64,000 bases of DNA from Streptomyces sp. cf386 (GCF_900103585.1 NZ_FNHV01000001.1:141326-205325), one strand, 5' to 3'. Positions 15,694 to 25,362 are shown, counted from the first letter of the stretch. The notes: generated by a model not told the origin, from the letters alone. Translations and numbers: made by a program.

Positions 15694-16203
15694 ATGCGTA
15701 CGCGTACCGTTGTCGCGATCGCATTGTCGGTGGGCGTCACCGTCCTTGCCGCAACCGGTATGAACTACGCCTCGGCTTCCAGTTCAGCCCCGAAGTCCGC
15801 CCCGTCGGTGCAGGAGGCCGACGCCTCCGTTCCCCAGGGCGGCGACGGCCAGACGAACTTCAACTACCGGAACGACAACGACCGAAACGACAACTTCCGG
15901 AACGACAATTTCCGGAACAACGATCGTGGACGGATCCACGTCAACGAGCGAACGTTCGCCGCCGAGCCGGGGGTGTGCACCGCTGTCATCAGTAGTCCCG
16001 CGACCAGCTTCAACGTGCTGAACGAGAGTGACAGGACCCTCGAATTCTTCCGCGGGATTACCTGTGACAACGGCTCTGCAATCGCGAAAATTGGCCCCGG
16101 AAACTCCAGCAGCGCAATCGACGGCACGCCGGTCCTCGACGGGGCCACAGTGCCATTCGCGCTTGTCGGCAGCTTCCGAGCAATCGACAAGCGTCACCAC
16201 TGA
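15694..16203 (+). CDS. Small secreted Asn/Asp-rich repeat protein, unknown
   Basis: A 169-residue exported protein with no family I recognise. A Sec signal (MRTRTVVAIALSVGVTVLAA, cut near the SAS region at about 30) precedes a Ser/Pro stretch, then the repeat block RNDND-RNDNF-RNDNF-RNNDR at about residues 59-78. A globular-looking C-terminal half has two Cys (PGVCTAVIS and GITCDNGS) that could form one disulphide. ATG 15694 follows GGAGAGAGGGA; an upstream in-frame ATG (15670) gives a charged extension before the signal and is less likely. The gene is monocistronic, ending at a strong hairpin. Confidence 0.7.
   Translation: MRTRTVVAIALSVGVTVLAATGMNYASASSSAPKSAPSVQEADASVPQGGDGQTNFNYRNDNDRNDNFRNDNFRNNDRGRIHVNERTFAAEPGVCTAVISSPATSFNVLNESDRTLEFFRGITCDNGSAIAKIGPGNSSSAIDGTPVLDGATVPFALVGSFRAIDKRHH
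15868..15927 (+). repeat. Four 15-base repeats encoding RNDNF-like pentapeptides
   Basis: Units at 15868, 15883, 15898 and 15913 share CGGAACGACAA-type cores and keep the reading frame, so the repeat number can change without frameshift. Confidence 0.8.
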
Positions 16204-16252
16204 CCGCTCCACGCGGACAAGGGCAGCGACGAGCCTGCCGATGTGCCACTTG

Positions 16253-16281
16253 GGCCCGGCCCGCAGTAATGGGGCCGGGCC
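16253..16281 (+). terminator. GC-rich hairpin terminator
   Basis: Arms GGCCCGGCCC (16253-16262) and GGGCCGGGCC (16272-16281), ten perfect pairs with a 9-base loop, 50 bases after the secreted-protein stop. There is no T tract, which is usual for Streptomyces. Confidence 0.65.
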
Positions 16282-16453
16282 GCGCCCATTGACGGGCCTG
16301 TGGTCGCCAGCCGGTTCCGTCCCCCGCTTCGCGCCCGGCGCCACGAGCACACGGCCGAGCTCCAGGTGTCCGGACACTGACTCCCCTGCGCCCGGCCCGC
16401 CTATTCTGGGGAGGGGCCGGTCCTGCTCGCAGAGCGCGAGAAGGGAGCCGCGG

Positions 16454-18127
16454 GTGACCGAGCGGACGATCGACAAGGCTGCCGCGGACACCTTGCGGCG
16501 GGCCAGGGATGCCGTCGCCCGTGAGGCGTGGGCCGAGGCTTATGGGCTGCTGGGCGACCTGGATCCCACCTGTCTGACCCCTGACGACTGCGCCGCCTTC
16601 GCGGACGCCGCCTGGTGGACGAGCCGGGTCGACGAGTCGATCGTCCAACGGACGCGGGCCTACTCCGGGTATGTCGCGGGCGACGCCGCCCGGCAGGCGG
16701 GGCACTCGGCCTGGCTGCTCTTCTACGAACATCAGCTGGCGGGACGCACCGCCGTCGCCGCGGGCTGGCTGCGTCGGGCCCGGCGGCATCTGCACGACGA
16801 GCCGGAGTGCGTCGAGCAGTGCTACCTCGCCTGGATCGACGCGGAGGACGCCCAGCGGCGCGGCGCGTTCGACGAGGCCATGGCCGCGGCCCGGCACATG
16901 GCCTCGATCGCGCGCCGCCGGGGCAGCCCGGATCTGCTCGCCATGGGCGTCCAGGCACAGGCGGGCGTACTGGTCGCCCAGGGACGGGTCAGTGAGGGGC
17001 TCGATCTCCTGGACGAGGCGATGTGCGCGGCCATGGCCGGTGAGCTCAGCTCCTTCTTCACCGGGTGGGTCTACTGTCTGGGCCTGCAGCAGTGCATGGC
17101 CTGCGTCGATCTGGAACGCGCCGCCGAATGGACCGACGCGGCCATGCGGTGGTGCGCGGCGATGCCGGCCGAGAACAACTTCCGGGGACTGTGCCGGGTG
17201 CACCGGGTGGAGGTCCTGGAGCTGCGGGGCAGCTGGGAGGAGGCGCTGACAGAGGCCGGGCGGACCTGCGCGGAACTGCTGCCCTACGAGCGGCGGATGG
17301 CGGCCGAGGCTGTCTACCTGATCGGACAGATCCAGCGGCGGCGCGGGGAGCTCGCGGCGGCCGAGCAGTCGTACGACCGCACACATGAACTCGGCCGTGA
17401 CCCGCAGCCCGGCCTCTCTCTGCTGCGGCTGGCCCAGGGGAAGCCCGACGCCTCCGCCACAGCCCTGCAGCTCGCCCTCGCGAACGGAACCGAGGCCGGC
17501 GGTCTCGAACGGTGCAGGCTGCTCGCCGCCCAGGTGGAGGTGTGCCTGGCGCTGGACCGGACGGCCGAGGCGCACAGTGCCGCCGAGGAGCTGCGTTCCC
17601 TGGCCCGGGACTGGCAGCAGCGGTGCGGTTCGGAGACGACCCTGCTGCATGCGAGCGCCGCCACCGCCTCCGGCGCGGTGGCCTTCGCCGCCGGTGACCT
17701 CGACCGTGCGCTGCCCCGGCTGCGCCGTGCGCTGACGTTCTGGCTGGAGCTGCGGGTGCCGTACGAGGCGGCGCAGGTACGGATGACCCTGGCCGCCGCC
17801 GACCGGGCCGTCGGGGACGACGAGGGTGCCCGGATGGAGCTGCGGGCCGCGGAGCAGGCCTTTCGCCGGCTCGGCGCCGTGCCCGACGCGCGCCGGGCCG
17901 CCGCCCTGCTCGCCGATGTGCGCCCGGAGCGGCCCGGCGGGCTCACCGAGCGGGAGATCCAGGTGCTGCGGCTGGTCGCGGCGGGCCGCACGAACCGGGC
18001 CGTCGCGGCGGAGCTGGTGATCAGCGAGCACACCGTCGCCCGGCACCTGAACAACATCTTCGCCAAGCTCGACGTGTCCTCGCGGGCGGCGGCGACGGCG
18101 TACGCGTATCGCCACGGCCTCACCTGA
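16454..18127 (+). CDS. LuxR-family transcriptional regulator with TPR-like region
   Basis: A 557-residue regulator. Residues about 1-485 are Ala/Leu/Glu-rich helical repeats (TPR-like), with no P-loop, so this is not a full LAL regulator. The C terminus (about 490-557) is a LuxR helix-turn-helix: LTEREIQVLRLVAAGRTNRA, VAAELVISEHTVARHLNNIF, AKLDVSS. The GTG start has AAGGGAG upstream. It runs in the same direction as the flavoenzyme gene 134 bases later, and the gap holds stem structures. The ligand is unknown. Confidence 0.85.
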   Translation: MTERTIDKAAADTLRRARDAVAREAWAEAYGLLGDLDPTCLTPDDCAAFADAAWWTSRVDESIVQRTRAYSGYVAGDAARQAGHSAWLLFYEHQLAGRTAVAAGWLRRARRHLHDEPECVEQCYLAWIDAEDAQRRGAFDEAMAAARHMASIARRRGSPDLLAMGVQAQAGVLVAQGRVSEGLDLLDEAMCAAMAGELSSFFTGWVYCLGLQQCMACVDLERAAEWTDAAMRWCAAMPAENNFRGLCRVHRVEVLELRGSWEEALTEAGRTCAELLPYERRMAAEAVYLIGQIQRRRGELAAAEQSYDRTHELGRDPQPGLSLLRLAQGKPDASATALQLALANGTEAGGLERCRLLAAQVEVCLALDRTAEAHSAAEELRSLARDWQQRCGSETTLLHASAATASGAVAFAAGDLDRALPRLRRALTFWLELRVPYEAAQVRMTLAAADRAVGDDEGARMELRAAEQAFRRLGAVPDARRAAALLADVRPERPGGLTEREIQVLRLVAAGRTNRAVAAELVISEHTVARHLNNIFAKLDVSSRAAATAYAYRHGLT

Positions 18128-18133
18128 CACCGC

Positions 18134-18155
18134 CCATGGGCCGTTCTGCCCATGG
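18134..18155 (+). promoter_or_regulatory. Hairpin and nested inverted repeat between LuxR and flavoenzyme genes
   Basis: CCATGGGC (18134-18141) pairs with GCCCATGG (18148-18155) around a 6-base loop. A wider repeat, ACCGCCCAT (18129-18137) with ATGGGCGGT (18169-18177), encloses it. It could be a terminator for the regulator gene or its operator before the flavoenzyme. Confidence 0.45.
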
Positions 18156-18261
18156 CCGCTCCCCCGAGATGGGCGGTTCCGGCGATGATCGGGCCCTCGC
18201 CGCGCGCGTACACCGGTGATGTATCCCTTCCCGGCACAGGAACGGAAAGCGAGCGGCGGCC

Positions 18262-19635
18262 ATGACCACCTCCACACCGACCCTCGACCAAGGGCTCACG
18301 GACCGGTTGCACGGCGACATCGTCGAGCCCGGCGACCCGGACTACGACGAGGCCCGCAAGGTCTTCAACGCCATGCACGACAGGCGGCCCGCGATCATCG
18401 TGCGGCCCGCCGACGCGGGCGACGTCATCGCCACGGTGGACCTCGCCCGCGACCGGGGCCTGCCGCTGGCGGTGCGCGGCGGCAGCCACAGCGTCCCCGG
18501 GCACGGGACGTGTGACGACGGCGTCGTCCTCGATCTCGGCCGGATGCGCGGCATCCGCGTCGATCCCGAGAAGCGGACGGCGTGGGTCGAGGGCGGCTGC
18601 ACCTGGGCGGACGTCGACCACGCCACCCACGCCTTCGGTCTCGCCACCACCGGCGGGGTCGTCTCCACCACCGGCGTGGGCGGTCTGACGACCGGCGGCG
18701 GCATGGGGCACCTGGCCCGGCGCTGCGGTCTGGCCTGCGACAACCTCGTCTCGGTGGACCTGGTGACGGCCGACGGATCCTTTGTGACCTGCACCGACGA
18801 GCAGAACAGCGATCTGATGTGGGCGGTGCGCGGGGGCGGCGGGAACTTCGGGGTCGTGACGTCCTTCGCGTTCCGGCTGCACCCCATCGCGGACATCCTC
18901 GGCGGGCCGACCTTCTTCCCGCTCGACGGCGACGTGATCCGCCGCTACCGGGAGCTGGTCGCCGAGGCGGACGACCGGCTGGGAGCCGTGTTCGTCGTAG
19001 GGCTCGGGCCGCCGGTGCCGTTCCTGCCCGAGCGCTGGCACGGGCGGCCGATGTGCGGCGTGGTCACCTGCTGGAGCGGACCGCAGGACGAGGACGACGA
19101 GATCCGGGACCGGGTCGCGGCACTCGGGCCGGTGCTGGGCCGGCATGTGGAGCGGATGCCCTATCCGGTGATCAACACCCTGTTCGACGAGCTGGTGCCG
19201 GCCGGGCTGTACCACTACTGGAAGGGCGCCTTCACCCAGGGCCTGCCGAACGGGGCCGTGGACGCCCTGGTCGAGTACGGCGCCGACACGCCCTCGATCC
19301 AGAGCGTGACGGTCGTCTTCCCCATCGACGGGGCCTGCCACCGCGTCGGCCCCGAGGAGACCGCCTTCTCCTACCGGGACGCCGACTACTCGATCGCGCT
19401 CAGCCCGACCCTCACCACCCGGGAGGACTGCGAGGCCCAGAAGGACTGGGTGCGCGCCTTCGACCGGGCGCTGGCGCCGCACTCCATGGGAGGCGGCTAC
19501 GTGAACTTCATGGACAGCGACGACCGCGACCGCGTCCAGGCCAACTACCGCACGAACTACGGCCGTCTCAGGGAGCTCAAGCGGCGCCACGACCCGGGGA
19601 ACCTGTTCCGGCTGAACCACAACATCGCGCCGTGA
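18262..19635 (+). CDS. FAD-linked oxidase, berberine-bridge type
   Basis: A 457-residue flavoenzyme. The FAD domain shows RPADAGDVIATVDLARDRGL, then GGSHSVPGHGTCDDGVVLDL with the His that usually carries 8-alpha-histidyl FAD. GGLTTGGGMGHLARRCGLACDN follows, and its Cys is the common second attachment point (6-S-cysteinyl). The C terminus NYGRLRELKRRHDPGNLFRLN is the BBE motif. Such enzymes oxidise sugars, alcohols or alkaloid-like metabolites with oxygen. No signal peptide is seen. It follows a LuxR regulator and precedes a luciferase-like monooxygenase by 34 bases. Confidence 0.9.
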   Translation: MTTSTPTLDQGLTDRLHGDIVEPGDPDYDEARKVFNAMHDRRPAIIVRPADAGDVIATVDLARDRGLPLAVRGGSHSVPGHGTCDDGVVLDLGRMRGIRVDPEKRTAWVEGGCTWADVDHATHAFGLATTGGVVSTTGVGGLTTGGGMGHLARRCGLACDNLVSVDLVTADGSFVTCTDEQNSDLMWAVRGGGGNFGVVTSFAFRLHPIADILGGPTFFPLDGDVIRRYRELVAEADDRLGAVFVVGLGPPVPFLPERWHGRPMCGVVTCWSGPQDEDDEIRDRVAALGPVLGRHVERMPYPVINTLFDELVPAGLYHYWKGAFTQGLPNGAVDALVEYGADTPSIQSVTVVFPIDGACHRVGPEETAFSYRDADYSIALSPTLTTREDCEAQKDWVRAFDRALAPHSMGGGYVNFMDSDDRDRVQANYRTNYGRLRELKRRHDPGNLFRLNHNIAP

Positions 19636-19669
19636 GGAATCCTGCGGGCTCCGTGGTGTTGAACCCTGT

Positions 19670-20668
19670 ATGAGCTCCGTGATCGCTTCGACCCGCTTCT
19701 CCGTCCTGGACCGCTCCCGCACCCGCGAGGGCCACTCGAACGGAGAAGCGCTGCGGGACACCGTCGGGCTGGCGCGGGAGATCGAGGCGCTCGGCTACCA
19801 CCGCATCTGGGTCTCGGAGCACCACGGCGTACCCGGCGTCGCCGGTTCCGCGCCGACCGTGCTGGCCGCCGCCGTCGCCTCCGCGACCCGCACCATCCGC
19901 GTCGGCACCGGCGGGGTGATGCTGCCCAACCACCAACCGCTGGTCGTGGCCGAGCAGTTCGGGGTGCTGGAGTCCCTCTTCCCGGGCCGTGTCGACATGG
20001 GGCTCGGGCGGTCCGTCGGCTTCACGGACGGCGTGCGCAAGGCGCTCGGGCGGGACAAGGGGGACGCGGAGGACTTCGCGGCACAGATCCAGGAGCTGCT
20101 GGGCTGGTTCCGGGGCACGTCGACCACGGGGGTGCACGCGCGCCCCGCCGAGGGCCTGACCGTGCCGCCGTTTGTGCTGGCCATGGGCGAGGGCGCGGAC
20201 ATCGCGGCCCGCGCGGGGCTGCCGATGGTGATCGGCGACCTCAGGAACAGGGAGAAGATGCTGCGCGGGATCGATCACTACCGCGGCCACTTCCGGCCCT
20301 CCCCCTGGGCCGGTGAGCCGTACGTCGTGATCTCCGGCACGATCGCGGTGGCCGCCACACCCGAGGAGGCCCGTCGGCTGCTCGTCCCCGAGGCCTGGTC
20401 GATGGCGTACTCGCGCACCCACGGCACCTTCCCTCCGCTGCCGCCCGCCGAGCGCGTGGAGGCGCTGACCATGACCGACAAGGAGCGCGGCTTCTACGAG
20501 GGCGGCCTCGCCGGGCATGTCGCGGGCACGGAGGAGCAGGTCGCGCACGAGCTGGAGACGGTGCTGAAGGAGACCGGGGCGCAGGAGGTGCTGGTCACGA
20601 CCAGTACGTACGACCGTGCGGCCCTGCTGGACTCCTACCGCAGGCTCGCCCGGATCTTCGGCGCGTGA
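19670..20668 (+). CDS. Luciferase-like flavin-dependent monooxygenase
   Basis: A 332-residue LLM-class protein of the MsnO8/YhbW-like group. It has SVLDRSRTREGHSN at the start, YHRIWVSEHHGVPGVAGSAP (flavin pocket), IRVGTGGVMLPNHQPLVVAEQ, and LFPGRVDMGLGRSVG. It would use reduced flavin supplied by a partner. It is close behind the FAD oxidase and may share its transcript; the substrate is unknown. No clear ribosome site is seen before ATG 19670. Confidence 0.88.
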   Translation: MSSVIASTRFSVLDRSRTREGHSNGEALRDTVGLAREIEALGYHRIWVSEHHGVPGVAGSAPTVLAAAVASATRTIRVGTGGVMLPNHQPLVVAEQFGVLESLFPGRVDMGLGRSVGFTDGVRKALGRDKGDAEDFAAQIQELLGWFRGTSTTGVHARPAEGLTVPPFVLAMGEGADIAARAGLPMVIGDLRNREKMLRGIDHYRGHFRPSPWAGEPYVVISGTIAVAATPEEARRLLVPEAWSMAYSRTHGTFPPLPPAERVEALTMTDKERGFYEGGLAGHVAGTEEQVAHELETVLKETGAQEVLVTTSTYDRAALLDSYRRLARIFGA

Positions 20669-20693
20669 TCCGGGCGAGCGGCCGGACGACGGA

Positions 20694-22010
20694 TCAGTCC
20701 GGGTCGCGCGGGTCGAACGACTTGGTGTCGATCGTCAGCGGCTTCGAGAACGCGCCGGCCACCGCGTCCCAGCGCGTGAACTTGAAGTCGGTGCCCTCCC
20801 GTTCCCCGTCCGCGGGCGCGGCCTCGCCGTCATGGGTGACGAGCAGGCCCTTGGGGAAGGACCGGCCCAGCGGGACGTTCACCACGGCGGCACCGTCGGA
20901 GTGCTGCACCCCGTCGGTGGCGGCGCTGTCGGTGACCGCGAAGGAGCCGAGGTAGGCGTTGCCGCCCTGGCGCTCGTACACGGCGAAGGTGTTGTCGCCC
21001 TGGCTGGAGGCGAGCAGATAGCCCTTGCCGTCGGCGGCGTGGTAGATCGTGGCGCCCTCGGCGTCGGCACTCAGGTGCTCACCGCCGAACCCGGGGTCAT
21101 TGGCGGTGTCGATGACGCACTCCTCTTCCTCTGCGTCATACGTCCACGGAGTGCCGTACTCCCGCACCCGGTCGATCAGCTTGGGCCGGCCGAACTCCTC
21201 GTCGTCGAGGTCCACCCGCCACAGCCCGACGTCCTCCTGGGCCGCGTACAGGACGTTCTCCTCCTGGTCGACGACCATGCCCTCGACCTGCGCGTGGTCT
21301 CCGGGGTCGGCGCACGGCGTCCAGCCGCTGCCGTTCGGCAGGGTGAAGGAGGCGGGCAGGTCGAGGGTGTCCTCGGACTTGTAGCCGACGCGACCGCCCC
21401 GGTCCTCCAGCCGCAGCAGCCGTACGCGGGTCTCCGAGCGGCGCGACACCACCGCGTAGGCATGGTCGTCGTCGCTGAAGGCGGCCAGGCCGTAGGCGGT
21501 GCGCTGGTCGTCGACCTCGGCCTCGCTCGCGGAGAAGACCGGCGCGGCGTCGGCCACCGTCACGTCCTTCAGCGGGGGCCTGCCCGCCGCCACGGCGGCC
21601 GGGTCGATCGCGTAGGCCCGGATCCGGTCCCGGCCGCGGTCGCTGACCAGGGCCAGGTCGGTTTTCCTGCCGCCCAGTTCGAAGCCGTAGACGACGTCGA
21701 CGTTGTTGAAGCGGCCCGGCGCCGCGTCCTCGCCCGGTGCGGCGGGCGCGGCGATGTGCTGGAGCCGCTTGCCGTCGAGACCGTAGACGTCGAGGCCGGC
21801 CTCCTTGAGGGTGGCGATCACGAGGCTGCGGCCCGGGTCGCGGGGGTCGACCCAGACGGCCGGGTCGTCCGCGTCGGCGTTGCCGCCCGCCTCGTCGTCG
21901 TACACGGCGGGCGTCTCCACGCGCGCGGAGACGGAGACCGGCTGCGGAGCGGAGACGCCCGTGACCATCAGCAGCGCGGCGGTGAGAGTGCTCAGAGCGG
22001 AAGCGCTCAC
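20694..22010 (-). CDS. Secreted beta-propeller phytase (3-phytase)
   Basis: A 438-residue exported enzyme that releases phosphate from phytate with calcium. A short Sec signal (about 1-30, ALSTLTAALLMVTGVSAPQP) precedes the typical DDEAGGNADADDPAVWVDP and IATLKEAGLDVYGLDGKRLQ. FNNVDVVYGFELGGRKTDLA, EGMVVDQEENVLYAAQEDVG and SSQGDNTFAVYERQG follow, the six-bladed propeller landmarks with acidic calcium sites. GTG 22010 follows AGGAG. It is convergent with the monooxygenase gene (25-base gap, no terminator seen). Confidence 0.93.
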   Translation of the reverse strand: MSASALSTLTAALLMVTGVSAPQPVSVSARVETPAVYDDEAGGNADADDPAVWVDPRDPGRSLVIATLKEAGLDVYGLDGKRLQHIAAPAAPGEDAAPGRFNNVDVVYGFELGGRKTDLALVSDRGRDRIRAYAIDPAAVAAGRPPLKDVTVADAAPVFSASEAEVDDQRTAYGLAAFSDDDHAYAVVSRRSETRVRLLRLEDRGGRVGYKSEDTLDLPASFTLPNGSGWTPCADPGDHAQVEGMVVDQEENVLYAAQEDVGLWRVDLDDEEFGRPKLIDRVREYGTPWTYDAEEEECVIDTANDPGFGGEHLSADAEGATIYHAADGKGYLLASSQGDNTFAVYERQGGNAYLGSFAVTDSAATDGVQHSDGAAVVNVPLGRSFPKGLLVTHDGEAAPADGEREGTDFKFTRWDAVAGAFSKPLTIDTKSFDPRDPD

Positions 22011-22199
22011 GAATACTCCTCAGTAGGAAAAGAGACGGGACGAGACGCTATGGGCGACCGGTGTGGGTGAGCCGACGGCACCATGAACAGCAGATGGCTC
22101 GTACGGCCCGCGCGTCCCGTTCGCATAGAATCGCGGGGTTTGCCCACGGCCCCTCCCCCTTCTCCTTCCCCCACGCGTACCTTCCGGAGCCCTTACCCC

Positions 22200-24545
22200 A
22201 TGCATTCCCCACACGATCCGTACGTCCGCGTCCGCAGCGCCCGCGAGCACAACCTCAAAGGCGTGGATGTCGACATTCCGCGGGATGTGCTGGCCGTGTT
22301 CACCGGTGTGTCCGGGTCCGGGAAGTCGTCGCTCGCCTTCGGCACGATCTACGCCGAGGCCCAGCGCCGCTACTTCGAGTCGATCGCGCCTTACGCACGC
22401 AGGCTGATCCATCAGGTCGGCGCACCGAAGGTCGGCGAGATCACCGGGCTACCGCCCGCGGTCTCCCTCCAGCAGCGCCGTTCGTCGCCGACGTCCCGCT
22501 CGTCCGTCGGCACGGTCACCAACCTCTCCAACTCCCTGCGGATGCTGTACTCCCGCGCCGGTGCGTACCCGCCGGGCGCCGAGCGGCTCGACTCGGACGC
22601 GTTCTCACCGAACACCGCTGCCGGGGCGTGCCCTCAGTGTCACGGGCTCGGTCAGGTGCACCGTACGACCGAGGAGTTGCTGGTCCCCGACCCGGCGCTG
22701 TCGATCCGGGAGGGCGCGATCGCCGCGTGGCCGGGCGCCTGGCAGGGCAAGAACCTGCGCGACATCCTCGACACGCTCGGCCACGACGTCGAACGGCCCT
22801 GGCACGATCTGCCCGCCGAGGAACGGGAGTGGATCCTGTTCACCGACGAGCAGCCGGTCGTCACCGTGCACCCGGTGCGCGACGCCGACCGGATCCAACG
22901 GCCGTACCAGGGCACGTACATGAGCGCCCGGCGCTACGTCATGAAGACGTTCGCCGACTCCAAGAGCCCGACCCTCAGGGCCAAGGCGGAGCGATTCCTC
23001 GCAGCCACGCCCTGCCCGGCGTGCGACGGCAGCAGGCTGCGGCCCGAGGCACTGGCGGTGACCTTCGCCGGCCGGACGATCGCCGACCTGGCCGCGCTGC
23101 CGCTCATCGAGCTGGCGGGGATACTGGAGGGCGGTTCCTCGGAGACGGCCCGTGTCCTCACCGAGGACCTCAAGTCCCGTATCGCGCCGGTCGTCGAGCT
23201 CGGCCTCGGCTACCTCGCCCTCGACCGCGCCACCCCCACGCTCTCGGCGGGCGAACTGCAGCGCCTGCGGCTCGCGACCCAGCTCCGGTCCGGGCTGTTC
23301 GGTGTCGTGTACGTCCTCGACGAGCCGTCGGCGGGACTGCACCCGGCGGACACGGAGGCGCTGCTGACGGTGCTGGAGCGGCTGAAGGCGGCCGGGAACA
23401 CGGTGTTCGTGGTGGAGCACCATCTCGACGTCGTGCGCGGCGCCGACTGGCTGGTGGATGTGGGGCCACTGGCCGGGGAGCACGGCGGGCGGGTGCTGCA
23501 CAGCGGGCCGGTGGCCGAGCTGGCGGCCGTCGCGGAGTCGGCGACGGCCCGCTTCCTGTTCGACGACTCCCCTGCCGCCGAGCGCCAAGTGCGTTCCCCG
23601 CAAGCCCAGTTGAAGGTCGGCCCGGTCACCCGGCACAACCTGCGAGGGGTATCCGCCGAGTTCCCGCTCGGCGTGTTCACCGCCGTCACCGGGGTCTCGG
23701 GTTCGGGCAAGTCCACGCTCATCGGCGAGATCACCGAGGAACTGGCAGGCGTCGGCCGCCTCGTCTCGGTCGACCAGAAGCCGATCGGCCGCACCCCGCG
23801 CTCCAATCTCGCCACCTACACCGGCCTCTTCGACGTCGTACGCAAGGTGTTCGCGGCCACCGACGAGGCGCGGGCGCGTGGGTACGGCGTCGGGCGGTTC
23901 TCCTTCAATGTCGCGGGTGGCCGGTGCGAGACCTGCCAGGGCGAGGGGTTCGTCAGCGTGGAGCTGCTGTTCCTGCCGAGCACCTACGCGCCCTGCCCGG
24001 ACTGCGGCGGGGCGCGCTACAACCCTCAGACGCTCCAAGTCGCGTACCGGGGGCGGAACATCGCGCAGGTGCTGGACCTCACGGTCGAGGCGGCGGCGGA
24101 GTTCTTCGCGGACACCCCGGCCGTCGCCCGCAGCCTCGGCACCCTGCTCGACGTGGGCCTCGGCTATCTGCGGCTCGGGCAGCCCGCCACTGAGCTGTCC
24201 GGCGGCGAGGCACAGCGCATCAAGCTGGCGAGCGAGTTGCAGCGCGGCCGACGCGGCCACACGCTCTACCTCCTCGACGAGCCGACGACCGGACTCCACC
24301 CGGCCGACGTCGAGGTGCTGATGCGCCAGCTGCACGGGCTCGTCGACGCCGGGCACACGGTCATCGTCGTCGAGCACGACATGTCCGTCGTCGCGGGCGC
24401 GGACTGGGTCATCGACCTGGGGCCGGGCGGCGGTGACGCGGGCGGGCGGATCGTGGCGGCCGGTCCGCCGGTGGAGGTGGCTCGGGCGGAGGGGAGTGCC
24501 ACGGCGCCGTATCTGGCCCGGGTGGTGGCCTCACAGCCTCGGTGA
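22200..24545 (+). CDS. Short UvrA-like ABC ATPase
   Basis: A 781-residue UvrA-family protein with two ABC modules (GVSGSGKSS near 38 and GVSGSGKST near 500). Signature motifs are [15 protein letters not shown] and [15 protein letters not shown]. It also has zinc-type pairs ([27 protein letters not shown]...CPDCGGARY). It is about 170-200 residues shorter than canonical UvrA, like the UvrA2/DrrC-type proteins that protect producers against DNA-binding drugs. A housekeeping uvrA is expected elsewhere. The upstream open extension to 22083 is not supported; ATG 22200 fits the conserved start [17 protein letters not shown]. Confidence 0.88.
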   Translation: MHSPHDPYVRVRSAREHNLKGVDVDIPRDVLAVFTGVSGSGKSSLAFGTIYAEAQRRYFESIAPYARRLIHQVGAPKVGEITGLPPAVSLQQRRSSPTSRSSVGTVTNLSNSLRMLYSRAGAYPPGAERLDSDAFSPNTAAGACPQCHGLGQVHRTTEELLVPDPALSIREGAIAAWPGAWQGKNLRDILDTLGHDVERPWHDLPAEEREWILFTDEQPVVTVHPVRDADRIQRPYQGTYMSARRYVMKTFADSKSPTLRAKAERFLAATPCPACDGSRLRPEALAVTFAGRTIADLAALPLIELAGILEGGSSETARVLTEDLKSRIAPVVELGLGYLALDRATPTLSAGELQRLRLATQLRSGLFGVVYVLDEPSAGLHPADTEALLTVLERLKAAGNTVFVVEHHLDVVRGADWLVDVGPLAGEHGGRVLHSGPVAELAAVAESATARFLFDDSPAAERQVRSPQAQLKVGPVTRHNLRGVSAEFPLGVFTAVTGVSGSGKSTLIGEITEELAGVGRLVSVDQKPIGRTPRSNLATYTGLFDVVRKVFAATDEARARGYGVGRFSFNVAGGRCETCQGEGFVSVELLFLPSTYAPCPDCGGARYNPQTLQVAYRGRNIAQVLDLTVEAAAEFFADTPAVARSLGTLLDVGLGYLRLGQPATELSGGEAQRIKLASELQRGRRGHTLYLLDEPTTGLHPADVEVLMRQLHGLVDAGHTVIVVEHDMSVVAGADWVIDLGPGGGDAGGRIVAAGPPVEVARAEGSATAPYLARVVASQPR

Positions 24546-24585
24546 GGCCCTGAAAAGCCTTTGCGGACACGGCACTTGTGCCTCG

Positions 24586-24591
24586 TAGGAT
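24586..24591 (+). promoter_or_regulatory. -10 element of a leaderless transcript
   Basis: TAGGAT with TTGCGG 19 bases upstream (24561-24566). The -10 ends six bases before GTG 24598, which lacks a ribosome site. Confidence 0.45.
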
Positions 24592-24597
24592 CGCCGC

Positions 24598-25362
24598 GTG
24601 GAGTCCCTCACCTACGACGCGTTCATCGAGCTCGCCACGGCCGACCCCGCCGTCGTCGGCCTCGTCCTCAAGGGCTCGCGGGCCCACGACAGTATGGCCA
24701 CCGAGCACTCCGACCACGATCTGTACGTCGTCCTCGCGGACGGTGCGGTGACGGACCTCCCTCGCTTCACCGGTCACCGGACGTCGCGACTGGATCTGGT
24801 GATCGTCTCCCTCGCCGAGTTCCGGGCGGCCGGAATGCCGGGGCACGAGCGCTATGCCCTCGCCCGGGCGCGGGTCGTGCTCGACCGGCTGAGCGGAGGG
24901 GCCGCGGAGTCCGGGAGGCCCGCGGAGTCCGGGGGGATCGCGGAGATCCTCGCCGCCAAGGCACGGCTCGGCGTCGACGAGGCGTTCCGGGCCGCCGGCG
25001 GTTGGCTGGACGGGTACGCCAACTCCCTCTACCGCTCGGTGAAGAACGACCGTGACGGCGAGCCGCTCGCCGCCCGGCTCGACGCCACCGACAGTGTGGG
25101 ACACCTGCTGGAGCTGCTCTTCGCCCTGGACCGGCGCCCCCGCCCGTACAACAAGTACCTACGCTGGGAGCTTGCCCGCCACCCGCTGCCCGGCTGGGAC
25201 GGCGACACCCTGCTGGGAGCCGTGGACCGTATCTCCGCGAGCGGCGACGTGGCGGTCCAGCGGCGGCTGTTCGCCCGTGTGGAGGCCGCGGCCCGCCGGG
25301 CGGGTCACGGGGCGGTGCTGGACGCCTGGGGCGAGGATCTCCGGCTGATGCGCCCCCAGTAG
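24598..25362 (+). CDS. Nucleotidyltransferase-fold protein
   Basis: A 254-residue protein. The N terminus has the minimal nucleotidyltransferase signature LVLKGSRAHDSMATEHSDHD (GS...DhD metal site), followed by a third acidic position in SRLDLVIVS. The helical C-terminal half resembles aminoglycoside nucleotidyltransferase-like and DUF4037-like proteins. The target (a drug, a protein or a nucleotide) cannot be named. Residues about 99-115 contain a short AESGRP-AESGGI repeat. Its last 204 bases are antisense to the end of the convergent acyltransferase frame. Confidence 0.7.
   Translation: MESLTYDAFIELATADPAVVGLVLKGSRAHDSMATEHSDHDLYVVLADGAVTDLPRFTGHRTSRLDLVIVSLAEFRAAGMPGHERYALARARVVLDRLSGGAAESGRPAESGGIAEILAAKARLGVDEAFRAAGGWLDGYANSLYRSVKNDRDGEPLAARLDATDSVGHLLELLFALDRRPRPYNKYLRWELARHPLPGWDGDTLLGAVDRISASGDVAVQRRLFARVEAAARRAGHGAVLDAWGEDLRLMRPQ

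Noticed and set aside
17314..19761. 815-codon leftward frame opposite LuxR and flavoenzyme genes
   Set aside because: Antisense to two genes with clear domains; its composition is low-complexity Arg/Ser/Ala.
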